Positions 23,463-34,879 of a stretch of 64,000 nt of DNA are shown in pieces. The notes under the pieces were generated by a model. That model had not been told where the DNA came from, made no database searches, and saw only the letters and a list, made by a program, of their open reading frames with translations. The position numbers and the translations under genes are program-made. Each line of letters opens with the position of its first letter. The stretch's first letter is position 1. This stretch comes from Procambarus clarkii (lineage: Eukaryota; Arthropoda; Malacostraca; Decapoda; Cambaridae). The stretch lies in the NCBI RefSeq assembly GCF_040958095.1, contig NC_091154.1, positions 46,546,232 to 46,610,231 on the forward strand. The letters run 5' to 3'.

Positions 23463-24020
23463 TTTAAACACTGATAAGGTCTCTCTTCTGCATAAACTCT
23501 CATATGTTGTTAAATTTTATTTACCTGCAAAGCTTTTAGACATATGAAACATTATTATAAAGATACTCCCTTGTATAATGAAACCCATCATCAAAACACT
23601 GACCAAATACTCCTTAAACCAGCCACAAAGTCCCACGTTATGAATGAAGAAAACTTTACACTTGCTTTGTAACTCATTACATTAAAAAAAAATTTCAGTG
23701 TTTTGGTCACTTCCAATGTTCGAATCACACCTCCATTAATGCTTCGCCCATATACTGCAAAATACAATTAATTGCCTGCAGAGCAAAAAAAATGACATAC
23801 ACCTACTCTAACCTTGGCCTAACGATACACACAATTCTAATACAATAAAATCACTTTAATGGAGCATTGATACTGTCTCTTATGTGCATCACTAAATACA
23901 AATTATGTGAAAAGCATTTTAGACACTAGTAACATTTATAGGGTTTCTCTCCTGAATGAACTCTCATGAGTATCACTAAATATGAATTAGATGAAAACCA
24001 TTTCAGACACTAGGAAGCCG
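23463..24020 (-). pseudogene. Decayed C2H2 zinc-finger gene fragments
   Basis: Minus strand at 23,463-23,560 reads a broken finger (KAF..., HMRV then a GERPYQC-type linker with changes), and 23,880-24,020 reads two more (CLKWFSSNSYLVILMRVHS, GEKPYKC, then a stop and CLKCFSHNLYLVMHI). The linker and finger sequences are those of the intact gene at 27,456-28,544. About 300 bp of noncoding DNA lies between the fingers. Confidence 0.8.
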
Positions 24021-24087
24021 AATCCGATGAACATAGAGCTGGTAAGCAGAGAAGGGAAGGATGGGGGAAAGATGTAGGAAAACTTAA

Positions 24088-25610
24088 CCTTTAAACTGTG
24101 CTATCAACTTGCCATAACTAGTAACTTGCCATAAATTGCGCATCATGTCATATGACGTGTTGGAGTACAACGCAAGATTTAAACTGCCTGCGGATACACG
24201 GGGTTCACCTCACCTTCATCAGGGCTCTTGTAAACAGACGCCATTTTTTTTTTTTTTTATATCGTGGGCCACATTCCTGGGTGTGAGGTCCTCAGTACTG
24301 AGTGAACCCCCATGGCTGGTGCCTGTAGCATGTGCTCACAGCACTGCTGTTCAGCTTGTGACCACAGCATCGCCTAAAAATGCCATAATATATATGTACA
24401 TGCTATTATTTAGCAATGATAGTATTACAGAAGACCCCTGACTGTGATAAAAATGACCAGGATTCTGATAATAGCAGGAGTGTTGTGATAATTAGGGCTG
24501 TAGTGGGAGGAGCAATCTTGGTGGGGAGAGAGGTAGCGTTGTCTGCTGACTCTGTGTGACCACCTCTTTCTGTCTGGACTCACTATACCAGCTTAGTATA
24601 TGGTGAAGAAAACATGTAGATACTTATATACAACGTCTGTATACAGTGGATAAAAGCAAAAACAGTATGGTGGGAGGAGAATGGCAAGTCAAGTGAGGTG
24701 AGGGAGGGAGGGAGTGACAGCCGCCACTGGCTGCCACTCAGCATACCAACTTAGTGGTTCGTTATGGTGAACACAAATGTAGATAGTGTAAAAACAGCAA
24801 AAGGAGTGTGGGGGAGAAGCCATTTTTGTGAGGGAGGTGGCGACATCTGCATGATTGATCATGATGGGTACGGGTGGCCACTATGCTTTTTGGGCACTAT
24901 ACCAGGTTAGATGAACAGTTATGGTGAACAGTTCATGTAGATACTTATATATAACGTCTGTATATAGTGAATAAAAGCAAGAACAGTATGGTGGGAGGAA
25001 GATGTGGGCGAGTGAGGAGTCACTGAGGGAGGGAGGGTGTGGCGACGAGTGGCTGACTGGCAGATGTGGTGGCCACACCTCACTGCTTTTTGACTTGCAA
25101 TATCAACTTAGTGGTTCGTTATGGTGAATAAAACATGCAGATACGTATATATAACCTGTGTATATAGTGTAATAACTGACAAAATATTTGTTATTGTTTT
25201 ATGAACATAATAGTTGAATCAATAATATGCACACCATAATTTTGAGTACAGCGATGATTCACACATTTTATTATATAAATATATCACACTACACACTATT
25301 GAATAATATTACAGCAAAAAAATGAAGAAAAATCAATCAGAGTCATTGAAATAATTATGTAATTACCTCTTTGTGACCACTCCTGCCTGACAGCTGGGGC
25401 TGAACAGACTGCCTTGGACGCACGCTGAGTCAGCGCCTCTTTTTTGCCAGACTTCCGCGCCATGTAGCGAGCAAAATATGCCACTTACGATTTTGTTATT
25501 ATTTTCCGTGATCAGGGAACACAAATTAACAGGTTTAGAAGAAATTTGTTATTTTTTTTTTTATGTGCCTGTGGGTGACACTGGCCAAATAGCCCTTAGC
25601 AACACAAGGG
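24088..25610. mobile_element. TTAA-flanked element (piggyBac-like, non-autonomous)
   Basis: Flanked by TTAA at 24,084-24,087 and 25,611-25,614. The left end CCTTTAAACTGTGC resembles the right end of the element at 53,519-55,875 (CCCTTAAACTGCGC in complement), and 24,220-24,250 (GGGCTCTTGTAAACAGACGCC) is the complement of 55,722-55,742. The inside holds about four degenerate repeats of 160-250 bp containing GTTATGGTGAA, TGTAGATACTTATATA and CGTCTGTATA. No transposase frame. TTAA targets are used by piggyBac and Kolobok; which applies is not shown. Confidence 0.7.
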
Positions 25611-25614
25611 TTAA

Positions 25615-25905
25615 AGAGGTTGCTAAATATCACTAAGGATGCCAATATGGGGACAGAAATGCATAAGGCAAATGATATTAAAGTAATGGGTAGCTTATCT
25701 TGACCAAGATTGCTATTCTTCTGCTTTGCCCTTCATTCCTGTCTATCGTTATGTAACCCTGAATTAGTACGAGTTGGTCGGGGCATGCCGAGGTTTCAAT
25801 CAGTAGTAGCATGTCCAGGTTGTGTTTGCCGAGTTCTATTTCCAGCAAGTATCTGTTGTTGAGGAAGTGTCATGTATTGATCTGAATGAGTTTTAGCTTC
25901 ATTAT
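25615..25905 (-). pseudogene. LINE endonuclease start fragment plus repeat piece
   Basis: Minus strand from 25,901 reads MKLKLIQINT, a stop, then HFLNNRYLLEIELGKHNLDM, LLLIETSACPDQL and DRNEGQSRRIAILVK, the N-terminal part of a LINE AP-endonuclease including the N and E of the ETSA region. It is cut near 25,690 by a piece (25,615-25,690) of the repeat also seen at 14,570-14,640. Confidence 0.65.
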
Positions 25906-26165
25906 GCGAGACCTAATGGTGGGTCGTGCCCCCACCTGTGGATGCTGCAATCTTGCAGTGGCTTCGCCTGGCATCCCTGGAAGTAGGGTGGATGCCCCTT
26001 CCAGTAGTCTTTGGCACTATTCCCCCCACCCTTCCAATCCAAGAGCAACTGTCATATCTGGAATATATCTGGAGAGGGTTCTGAGAGTTCTTCTATTTCT
26101 CGAGCCCAGCCTGGGGCCAGGCTTGACTTGTGGTAAATTGGTCCAACAGGCTGTTCTTGCACTTC
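25906..26165 (-). pseudogene. LINE family B 3' end remnant
   Basis: At 26,085-26,160 the minus strand has the family B ending (CAGCCTGTTGGACCAATTTA, then AAGCCTGGCCCCAGGCTGGG). The part 25,906-26,085 is not assigned. Confidence 0.5.
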
Positions 26166-26364
26166 TTGCAAGAACTTAACTAAATGCTTCCTGAAGACAT
26201 TGTGTCACAGTTTCGTCTTTCTGCTGCTGGTAAATGCAAAAAGATATGTGAATTCAGAGACAATTCTATAACAAATGTTCCCAAGATGTGTAAATATTTC
26301 ATTCAAAATGATCTGCTACCAGAAATTTTAGCCAAATATCCCCAGTTTGCTAACTGTAGGTAGT

Positions 26365-26685
26365 AACTAAGTGATTGTAACCTCTCCAGCACTGCCCACT
26401 GGATGGAGGGTGGTGTGCAGGACAAACATATCAATTGTGACACTAGCTCTCCACATATGTCAGTTGCTTAATTTAGAAACTGTACTTGTGGTTGATCTCA
26501 AACCCATTGATGATGTGACAATGTATACTGAATTTTGTAACTAGCTCATCAAGATTGTAACTTGCTTAGCCAAATAAATTGTGGGGGTTCAGTCCCTGAG
26601 CCCATTATGTGCCTCTGTAACTCTTTCCACAACTGCCCACAAGATGGGTATGGGGTACATAATAAATGAACTAAACTAACTGACT
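26365..26685 (+). repeat. Interspersed repeat R1 (about 300 bp)
   Basis: Runs from AGTGATTGTAACCTCTCCA through TTAATTTAGAAACTGTACTT to ATGGGTATGGGGTACATAAT. Other copies: 56,995-57,300 (-), 57,840-57,960 (+), 57,955-58,100 (-) and 58,425-58,645 (-). No coding frame and no tRNA-type promoter boxes were recognised. Confidence 0.75.
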
Positions 26686-26744
26686 TCTGCTGGATGACTC
26701 CTTGGTGGGCAGGCTGGAAGGTTGAGCATCTGCATCCAGGTGAG

Positions 26745-27380
26745 CTAAAGGTCAAGGAGGGCCAACTGGGAGTGCTGGTGGTGGCTTCCCCAAACATGCC
26801 ATGTGGCTGGTAATTGGGGTGGATGTGCTTGGTCTTTGGAATTCAGGGGGCAACAAGAGGTCTTGGATGCTCTGGGCCCATAGATCAATTTCAGGGTTGA
26901 GGTGGTGGCTGGTACTGCACTTGCAGTTGGTTCTGTTTCTTGGGTTTGTTGTGGGGACAAGAGGGTTGGTGATGCTGGCATTGTTGTGGGTGCAAACAAG
27001 TCCTCGGGGATGTTCACCGAAGGTTGTTGACCTGTATCAGGCACTTGATGGTTAGGATGAATGTCTTGGGGTCTTTTTTGGGTGACCCTGTTAGCGATTG
27101 CATAAGAACTTGTACTGCAGGGTGTTGGCTGGGGTTTCTGGGGTTGACAGAGGAGATGATGGGTCTGCTTGACGAGCAGATGAGGCAAGCAGGTAAACCT
27201 GCCGGCTTGAGCAGGTCACTTCAACTTTCATCTGATTTCTTCCTATTAAATTTTTTCTTTCTTCATTCCATGAGCTGCAGACAGGGACTACTTGCCAATG
27301 TCCTCACGGACCCTGAATCGGCATTGGGTGATCTGGTGGAGGTGGAGCAGCTACACTGCATTCTCTTGCATACATAGCCG
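26745..27380 (-). pseudogene. Possible LINE ORF1 remnant, Pro/Thr/Ser-rich
   Basis: The minus-strand frame 27,188-26,745 (147 codons) is rich in Pro, Thr, Ser and Gln without a domain. Just upstream another frame reads blocks such as APPPPDHPMP. The composition resembles the low-complexity part of LINE ORF1 or gag proteins, but no zinc knuckle or RNA-binding fold was seen. The identification is weak. Confidence 0.25.
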
Positions 27381-27455
27381 GTGTGCGAATCTTATGATCA
27401 TTCCAACTGTACTGTCCAACTGTCGACACTAGGAACACGAATAAGGTTTCTCTCC

Positions 27456-28544
27456 TCAATGAACTCTCATGTGCTTTAATAGATATGCATTACATGCAAA
27501 GAATTTTAGACACTCAGAACACTGATATGGTTTCTCTCCTGAGTGAGCTCTCATGTGTGTCACTAAATATGAACTGTGTGCAAAGCATTTTAGACACACT
27601 GAACATTGATAGGGTTTCTCTCCTGAATGAATTCTCTTGTGCTTTGCTAGATGTGACTTTAGTACAAAGCATTTTAAGCACTCAGAGCACTTATATGGTT
27701 TCTCTCCAGAATGAAATCTCAAATGTATCACTAAATATGATTTATCTGAAAAACTTTTTTGACACACTGAACACTGAAAGGGTCTCTCTCCTGAATGAAT
27801 TCTCATGTGCTTTACTAAATATGAATTACGTCCAAAGCATCTTAGACACTCAGAACACTGATATGGTTTCTCTCCTGAATGAATCCTCATGTGTGTCACT
27901 AAAGATGTTTTGTCTGTAAAGCCTAGATGACACACCGAACACTGATAAGGTTTCTCTCCGGAATGAACTCTCAAGTGTATTACTAGACGTGCCTTCTGTG
28001 AAAAACATTTTTTACACACTGAACATTGGTATGGTTTCTCTCCTGAATGAACTCTCATGTGATTTACTAGATGTGATTTAAGTGCAAAACATTTTAAACA
28101 CTCAGAACACTGATATGGTTTCTCTCCTGAATGAAATCTCAAATGTGTCACTAAGTACGACTTATATGCAAAGCTTTTTAGACACTCTGAACATTGATAT
28201 GGTCTCTCGCCTGAATGAACTCTCATGTGTTTTACTAGTTGTGACTTTTGTGTAAAGCTTTTCTTACACTCAGAACACTGATTTTGTTTCTCTACTGAAT
28301 GAACTCTCATATGTGATTCTAGATACACCTTGTGTGCAAAATCTCTTAAACACTTGGAACACTGATACAGTTTCTCACCTGAATGAATTCTCATATGTGT
28401 TACTAGATTTAACTTATATACAAAGCCCTTTGGACACACTGAACACTGATAGGGTTTCTGTCCTGAATGAACTCTCGAGTGTTTTTCTAGATGTGACTTA
28501 GTTGCAAAGCCTTCTGAATGCTCTGAACTCTGATATGACTGCAT
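27456..28544 (-). CDS. Intronless C2H2 zinc-finger protein, 12 complete fingers
   Basis: A 362-codon minus-strand frame with no interruption. After a short start (MQSYQSSEHSEGF) and one degenerate first finger lacking both Cys, twelve canonical C-x2-C-x12-H-x3-H fingers follow at 28-residue spacing, joined by TGEKP-type linkers written HSGEKPYQCS. Finger-tip residues differ between copies, as expected if each contacts DNA. The usual role is sequence-specific DNA binding in the nucleus. No KRAB, BTB or SCAN domain is seen. The frame ends with TGA in a linker (VH*GEKPY), and the next codons still read GEKPYSCS before another stop, so the gene may have lost a C-terminal finger. The start codon is preceded closely by an in-frame stop. 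The relic at 23,463-24,020 is a relative. Confidence 0.85.
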   Translation of the reverse strand: MQSYQSSEHSEGFATKSHLEKHSRVHSGQKPYQCSVCPKGFVYKLNLVTHMRIHSGEKLYQCSKCLRDFAHKVYLESHMRVHSVEKQNQCSECKKSFTQKSQLVKHMRVHSGERPYQCSECLKSFAYKSYLVTHLRFHSGEKPYQCSECLKCFALKSHLVNHMRVHSGEKPYQCSVCKKCFSQKARLVIHLRVHSGEKPYQCSVCHLGFTDKTSLVTHMRIHSGEKPYQCSECLRCFGRNSYLVKHMRIHSGERPFQCSVCQKSFSDKSYLVIHLRFHSGEKPYKCSECLKCFVLKSHLAKHKRIHSGEKPYQCSVCLKCFAHSSYLVTHMRAHSGEKPYQCSECLKFFACNAYLLKHMRVH

Positions 28545-29256
28545 TTTGTAATTTATTCACGCACCTCACACTTAAGTTGATTTTTATGAAAATAATTATA
28601 TGGTTTCTCTTTAATAGAAATAATCATAACTGGTAGAGATTTTTTAGGAAAAACTCAGGACCTTAATACTAATACAGAGACTAATATTCTGACACGTGTG
28701 TGCTCAACATGAGCACACATTATACAGTCAACTGTTTTATGTAAGGGAATTTAACATTTATCATTTCTACACCAGAAATTTTTTACAATTGGCTTTAAAT
28801 GACTCTGCTTGCTATTTGAGTAGGTGGAACCAAAATATTATGTTTATCTTATAATGACATTAATAATTACCTGAAATACATACATAATGAATTTCAGACA
28901 TTTAGGAATATTTAGGAAGAAATTCAAATATGCTCTATTAGGAATTATTAACCCCTAAGACTGCACAAAAAACATTCACACTACTTCTAAATTTTTTTTT
29001 CATATCTTAATTTATTTTTTATGAAATAATATTCCTAGCTCTGGAATTAACAATAATTCTTCTACAAGACAAATACATTCAAGGCACACAAATAGATAAT
29101 ACAAATTCAAGAAAAAATTCAGTATAACTGTAGACACACATTTAAATAAAAATATCAACAATGATTAATAATTTATATCATATGTATAAATGTTCATTAT
29201 GACTAATAACAGTATCTATATAAACAGTCAGAAAAATTGCAACGTAATACTAAAAA
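28545..29256. other. AT-rich spacer upstream of the zinc-finger gene
   Basis: No open frame or recognised repeat. It would hold the promoter of the minus-strand zinc-finger gene, but no confident TATA or initiator site can be picked out. Confidence 0.4.
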
Positions 29257-29807
29257 CAGTGTCACACACTGCAGGATAATAATGGTAAAGTGTCACACAC
29301 TGCAGGATAATAATGGTAAAAGTGTCACACACTGCAGGATAATAATGGTAAAGTGTCACACACTGCAGGATAATAATGGTAAAGTGTCACACACTGCAGG
29401 ATAATAATGGTAAAAGTGTCACACACTGCAGGATAATAATGGTAAAGTGTCACACACTGCAGGATAATAATGGTAAAGTGTCACACACTGCAGGATAATA
29501 ATGGTAAAAGTGTCACACACTGCAGGATAATAATGGTAAAGTGTCACACACTGCAGGATAATAATGGTAAAGTGTCACACACTGCAGGATAATAATGGTA
29601 AAGTGTCACACACTGCAGGATAATAATGGTAAAGTGTCACACACTGCAGGATAATAATGGTAAAAGTGTCACACACTGCAGGATAATAATGGTAAAGTGT
29701 CACACACTGCAGGATAATAATGGTAAAAGTGTCACACACTGCAGGATAATAATGGTAAAAGTGTCACACACTGCAGGATAATAATGGTAAAGTGTCACAC
29801 ACTGCAG
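29257..29807. repeat. 31/32-bp tandem array, about 18 copies
   Basis: Unit AGTGTCACACACTGCAGGAT + AATAATGGTAA with one or two extra A. The copies are nearly identical and differ mainly by the final A count (31 or 32 bp). The last copy changes to TGCAGGTTATGG. Confidence 0.97.
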
Positions 29808-29863
29808 GTTATGGCAAATGGCAGGAAAGTTAGCACATCTAATACATAAACTTCTATATACAA

Positions 29864-30572
29864 ATGAGGCATGGAGAGTTACCACTGTCCACAGGCTGTT
29901 GAGACTGTGCTTGTAGGAGCAGAGTTGAGGTGATCTATGAGGCATGGAGAGTTACCACTGTCCACAGGCTGTTGAGACTGTGCTTGTAGGAGCAGAGTTG
30001 AGGTGATCTATGAGGCATGGAGAGTTACCACTGTCCACAGGCTGTTGAGACTGTGCTTGTAGGAGCAGAGTTGAGGTGATCTATGATGCATGGAGAGTTG
30101 CCACTGTCCATAGGCTGTTGAGACTGTGCTTGTAGGAGCAGAGTTGAGGTGATCTATGATGCATGGAGAGTTGCCACTGTCCACAGGCTGTTGAGACTGT
30201 GCTTGTAGGAGCAGAGTTGAGGTGATCTATGATGCATGGAGAGTTACCACTGTCCACAGGCTGTTGAGACTGTGCTTGTAGGAGCAGAGTTGAGGTGATC
30301 TATGATGCATGGAGAGTTACCACTGTCCACAGGCTGTTGAGACTGTGCTTGTAGGAGCAGAGTTGAGGTGATCTATGAGGCATGGAGAGTTACCACTGTC
30401 CACAGGCTGTTGAGACTGTGCTTGTAGGAGCAGAGTTGAGGTGATCTATGAGGCATGGAGAGTTACCACTGTCCACAGGCTGTTGAGACTGTGCTTGTAG
30501 GAGCAGAGTTGAGGTGATCTATGATGCATGGAGAGTTGCCACTGTCCACAGACTGTTGAGACTGTGCACGCA
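29864..30572. repeat. 73-bp tandem array, about 10 copies
   Basis: Unit begins ATGAGGCATGGAGAGTTACC and includes AGGCTGTTGAGACTGTGCTT. Two variants, ATGAGGC and ATGATGC, come in blocks: GAG x3 (29,865, 29,938, 30,011), GAT x4 (30,084-30,303), GAG x2, GAT x1. A second variable site is GTTACC/GTTGCC. It starts 57 bp after the 31-bp array. Confidence 0.96.
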
Positions 30573-32451
30573 GCAACCATGTTGAAACAAACTGTAAGAT
30601 ACATACAAATTGTCAGTGTATTTGTATTTCTGACAATACTGATCACCACTAATGTCCTATGAAGCATTTCTATCACTCAAATAATCTATATGATTTCATG
30701 CTGAAACTACAAGTGTAATTCTTCCGGTGAAAGAATAAGTTGAAAAGGTAAACAATAAAAGTTCAATATAGATTTAGTTCAATATGAAACCCCTGTAAGC
30801 ATCTGATTAACTTATTAAGGGAGCTAGGAGACTGATTTCTCAACCTTCCTCAATCTCAAGCTTTTTGTGCATACTCTACATGGTAAATGCTCCAACTTTT
30901 AATAATGGTTCAATATCTTAACACGAACAGGAAAACAAAACAAACAAGTTATTTAAAAAAATTGACAATTTCACAATTTAAAATTAAGCTGATGAATTTA
31001 ATATTTCATTAATTTTTATTTTATTCATTATGGGCTTAGAATGACATTTAACATTCATTTTCCTCAATTTAAAATTGAGTTTGAGAGTATAGTTACTGTA
31101 AAAAAATAGTCACTGTTGCCTTCAAAATATGCACAAAATTTAGACAAAAATTTATAACTCCCAAAGTTATAGGTTTAGGAATAAATTCAATTAAAGAAAC
31201 CTTAGAACTAAGAACTTTGCACATAATATGTAAAAATGGTGAGAATCACTCAAACAGAATTTAAGAGCTCGTCTCAAAGTTGAAAAGCCTGTTCCTAGAG
31301 AAAAATGAAGGTAAACTTCTCGACAATAAATAATCTTCTCAACAGTTTGAATTTATGTCATATCTTGTAAGTTTTAATAAATATTGCTTGGCATTCATAC
31401 TCGAATATGTTAAAATTGTAGGTCAATATATGTTGAAATAAAGTCATGAAAAAATAACCCCCTAAAAAATAAATAAATGGATAAGGATAATGGATTAATA
31501 AAGATAATAAGTATACTTTAAGTAAGTGATAAGGCCTGCATCTGGTCCCCATTCTTCTATACAACCTAAAGAGACAAAGAGAATAGAGTTTGAAATCTGT
31601 AAATTTTTTGTAAAAAAAAAAAAAACAATTTCTGCCACTTGTAACAGATTAACTTGTTAACCAATTTTGTTCACCCTTCACACACTTAGTGTAGGGTATG
31701 CATTTCCCAACATGTAGAAGGGACAACAAAATCCGACAAAAAAAAAAAATGCCCATCCCCCCCCCCCAAAGAAAAAGGCAAAGGAAGGCAAAGTGATAAG
31801 TTCAGTGACTTGTGTTTGTTGATGTTATGCTAAGACATTACCCTACCCTGCTTATGTGATTATTTAGAGTTACATGTGACTAACTTTTGATTAGTTGATA
31901 GTGATTTTGTTGAGTAACGTCACCACCCAACTTGTCCACAACCTAGATGCCAGTCACATGTTGCCGAGTGGCTCCATGTTAAGTTTGCTTAGTAACAGGA
32001 ACCTGCTGTGACTAGTGCCTTAATTAAATGATTATTGTGGTGATGTAAATATTGTATATATGCTGTGTCATATAGATAATTTCACCCCAGTAAACTGTTG
32101 GTTTTACTCAAACTTTCCCTCAACGCTAGACCTTTAACATGATTTTGTTTTCAGGCCAGGATTTTCACTGATTAAGTAGGGAAAGTTCTACCCCCCATGA
32201 GCCTTACTTGGGGATCATGATATAACTGTATAGAAAATATCTATCATAATGTATCTATGATAAAATAAAAATATCTATCTGTTTACATCTATGAATTTAT
32301 TTTTTAATTTATCTATCTATGAATTATGATCTATCCATGGGTCACTGGTGTACATGACCTGAATCACAATTTAAAGCTTCCAGACTGCATTGTCTGGTAA
32401 AAGATTTATTAGATGATAGAAACAAGATGATCGACTGCTTAAAATTCTTCA
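30573..32451. other. AT-rich DNA without supported genes
   Basis: Contains A-runs (31,613-31,625; 31,739-31,750), a C-run (31,757-31,767) and no open frame above 70 codons with recognisable content. The stretch 31,900-32,160 is less AT-rich but unassigned. Confidence 0.4.
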
Positions 32452-32808
32452 TTAACCACTCTACTGCACGTTAGTTGAAGATGACAAGTCTTCAAGTGTG
32501 CATAAAATAAATTGTTCCCAAAAATTAGTTTCTTTCTAATACTGTATTGTCAAAACATATTTCCTGATCAAAAGAAACTAAAAAAAAAAATTGTTTGTAA
32601 CATACTTTGGCCATGATGGAGCAGGGAAGTTGACTAATTTATTGATGCTGAGCAAGTATTCCTCCGGCGATGGTAGTCTCAGCAGCACCCTAGCCTCTGG
32701 AGTTGCCGCAAATATAGTTTTACATAAATATTTTCACGTCCCTGAAAAGTTTTTTGTCTTTTTTTTTTGCCATATTATTCAATACTGAATAATTTGAAAA
32801 ATTTATAT

Positions 32809-33032
32809 AAACATGTGTGTGAACATTGCTATGCTCAATCATATGGTGCACCTATCTTAGTCACAAACATGTGTGTGAACATTGCTATGCTCAAACATAT
32901 GGTGCACCTATCTTAGTCACAAACATGTGTGTGAACATTGCTATGCTCAAACATATGGTGCACCTATCTTAGTCACAAACATGTGTGTGAACATTGCTAT
33001 GCTCAAACATATGGTGCACCTATCTTAGTCAC
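32809..33032. repeat. 56-bp tandem repeat, 4 copies
   Basis: Unit AAACATGTGTGTGAACATTG + CTATGCTCAAACATATGGTG + CACCTATCTTAGTCAC. Four near-identical copies fill exactly 224 bp; the first copy has T for A in CTCAATC. Confidence 0.97.
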
Positions 33033-33388
33033 AAATATTATATTTTTGGAACGATAAACTCAAAGTGTTTTAGCTGTTATTACACTATATACACTTGTTA
33101 TATATAACTATGTACATTTTTATGCGCCATTACAAACGACTGAGCATTTCTGGTCAATGTAATAAACTGATAACCGGTAATCAAAGTTTAGCTTAGTTCT
33201 CCATAGTTTATATAAAGTTATAACAGCATGCATTGGAAATATTGCATTTTCCTCATATTGTAACTGTTTTTACTAAAGTTTTTCAAGTATAATGATGGAT
33301 TGTTCTGTCAATAATATTATTTGTATCATAGAACATGTAGAATATTAGTACTCACAAATTATACAGTTTTCATGTCATGTACAATTGA

Positions 33389-34460
33389 TGGAGCGAGGGT
33401 GGGGGGGGATGGTGGGTGGTTGTTGGTGGAGTGAGGGTGGGGGATGGTGGGTGGTTGTTGGTGGAGCCAGGGTGGAGGGGATGGTGGGTGGTTGTTGGTG
33501 GAGCCAGGGTGGGGGATGGTGGGTGGTTGTTGGTGGAGCGAGGGTGGGGGGGATGGTGGGTGGTTGTTGGTGGAGCCAGGGTGGGGGGGGATGGTGGGTG
33601 GTTGTTGGTGGAGCCAGGGTGGGGGGGGGATGGTGGGTGGTTGTTGGTGGAGCCAGGGTGGGGGATGGTGGGTGGTTGTTGGTGGAGCATGGGTGGGGGG
33701 GGATGGTGGGTGGTTGTTGGTGGAGTCAGGGTGGGGGGGGATGGTGGGTGGTTGTTGGTGGAGTCAGGGTGGGGGGGGATGGTGGGTGGTTGTTGGTGGA
33801 GCGAGGGTGGTGGGGATGGTGGGTGGTTGTTGGTGGAGTGAGGGTGGGGGATGGTGGGTGGTTGTTGGTGGAGCCAGGGTGGGGGGGGGATGGTGGGTGG
33901 TTGTTGGTGGAGCCAGGGTGGGGGGGGGGGATGGTGGGTGGTTGTTGGTGGAGCGAGGGTGGGTGGTTGTTGGTGGAGCGAGGGTGGGGGATGGTGGGTG
34001 GTTGTTGGTGGAGCGAGGGTGGGGGGGATGGTGGGTGGTTGTTGGTGGAGCCAGGGTGGGGGATGGTGGGTGGTTGTTGGTGGAGCGAGGGTGGGGGATG
34101 GTGGGTGGTTGTTGGTGGAGCCAGGGTGGGGGGGGGATGGTGGGTGGTTGTTGGTGGAGCGAGGGTGGGGGATGGTGGGTGGTTGTTGGTGGAGCGAGGG
34201 TGGGGGATGGTGGGTGGTTGTTAGTGGAGCGAGGGTGGGGGGGATGGTGGGTGGTTGTTGGTGGAGCGAGGGTGGGGGGGGGGGATGGTGGGTGGTTGTT
34301 GGTGGAGCGAGGGTGGGGGGGATGGTGGGTGGTTGTTGGTGGAGCGAGGGTGGGGGGGGGATGGTGGGTGGTTGTTGGTGGAGCCAGGGTGGGGGGGGAT
34401 GGTGGGTGGTTGTTGGTGGAGCGAGGGGTGGGTGGTGGTGGGTGGGTGGTTGCTCCTTGC
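33389..34460. repeat. G-rich minisatellite, about 30 copies of 26-36 bp
   Basis: Core GATGGTGGGTGGTTGTTGG + TGGAGCSAGGGTGGGG with a G-run that varies from about 5 to 12. Variants are GAGCCAGGG, GAGCGAGGG, GAGTGAGGG and GAGTCAGGG. Pro/His/Thr- or Gly/Trp-rich open frames across it are repeat artefacts. Confidence 0.97.
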
Positions 34461-34879
34461 TTGTGTTACATCTGACCTTAGAAGAAACTGACTGAATCAG
34501 CATCCTCCAATTTGCTCAATATGTTAAAGTGCCAATGAGATCTGCTCTGTCATGTCTGGTTTACAGTGTTGTTAACCCTTATTATGAGTTCAAATATTAT
34601 ATTCCTTGAACAATAAAATATACCATTTTTGCTTATATTACACTATATAAACACATCATGCAAATCTATCAACATTTTTATGCACCATAAGAAACCCGTT
34701 AACTTTTTTGATGAGTGTGGTGAAGAAATCAAACAGCATGATCACATGGTATGAACAGATGACACCAGCAGATGTCATCTGGTGCTAAAAAATGCTTCCA
34801 AATATACTATGCTCATCGCAAAGTCGCTAAGACTTCATCATAGAACTGCTATCATCATAACAGTCCAGTCACTAAATCC

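Noticed and set aside
27485-27919. 144-codon plus frame with regular spacing
   Set aside because: Antisense shadow of the zinc-finger repeats at 27,456-28,544.
29257-29807. CRISPR-like array (31-bp repeats)
   Set aside because: No unique spacers: the units are contiguous copies, and the context is eukaryotic.
31900-32160. Possible LTR or host exon region
   Set aside because: Some composition change and a TTTTCAGG acceptor-like site at about 32,149, but no open frame or partner exon supports it.
33370-34503. 377-codon Pro/His/Thr-rich minus frame and Gly/Trp-rich plus frames
   Set aside because: They follow the G-rich minisatellite on both strands; open frames arise from the stop-free repeat unit.
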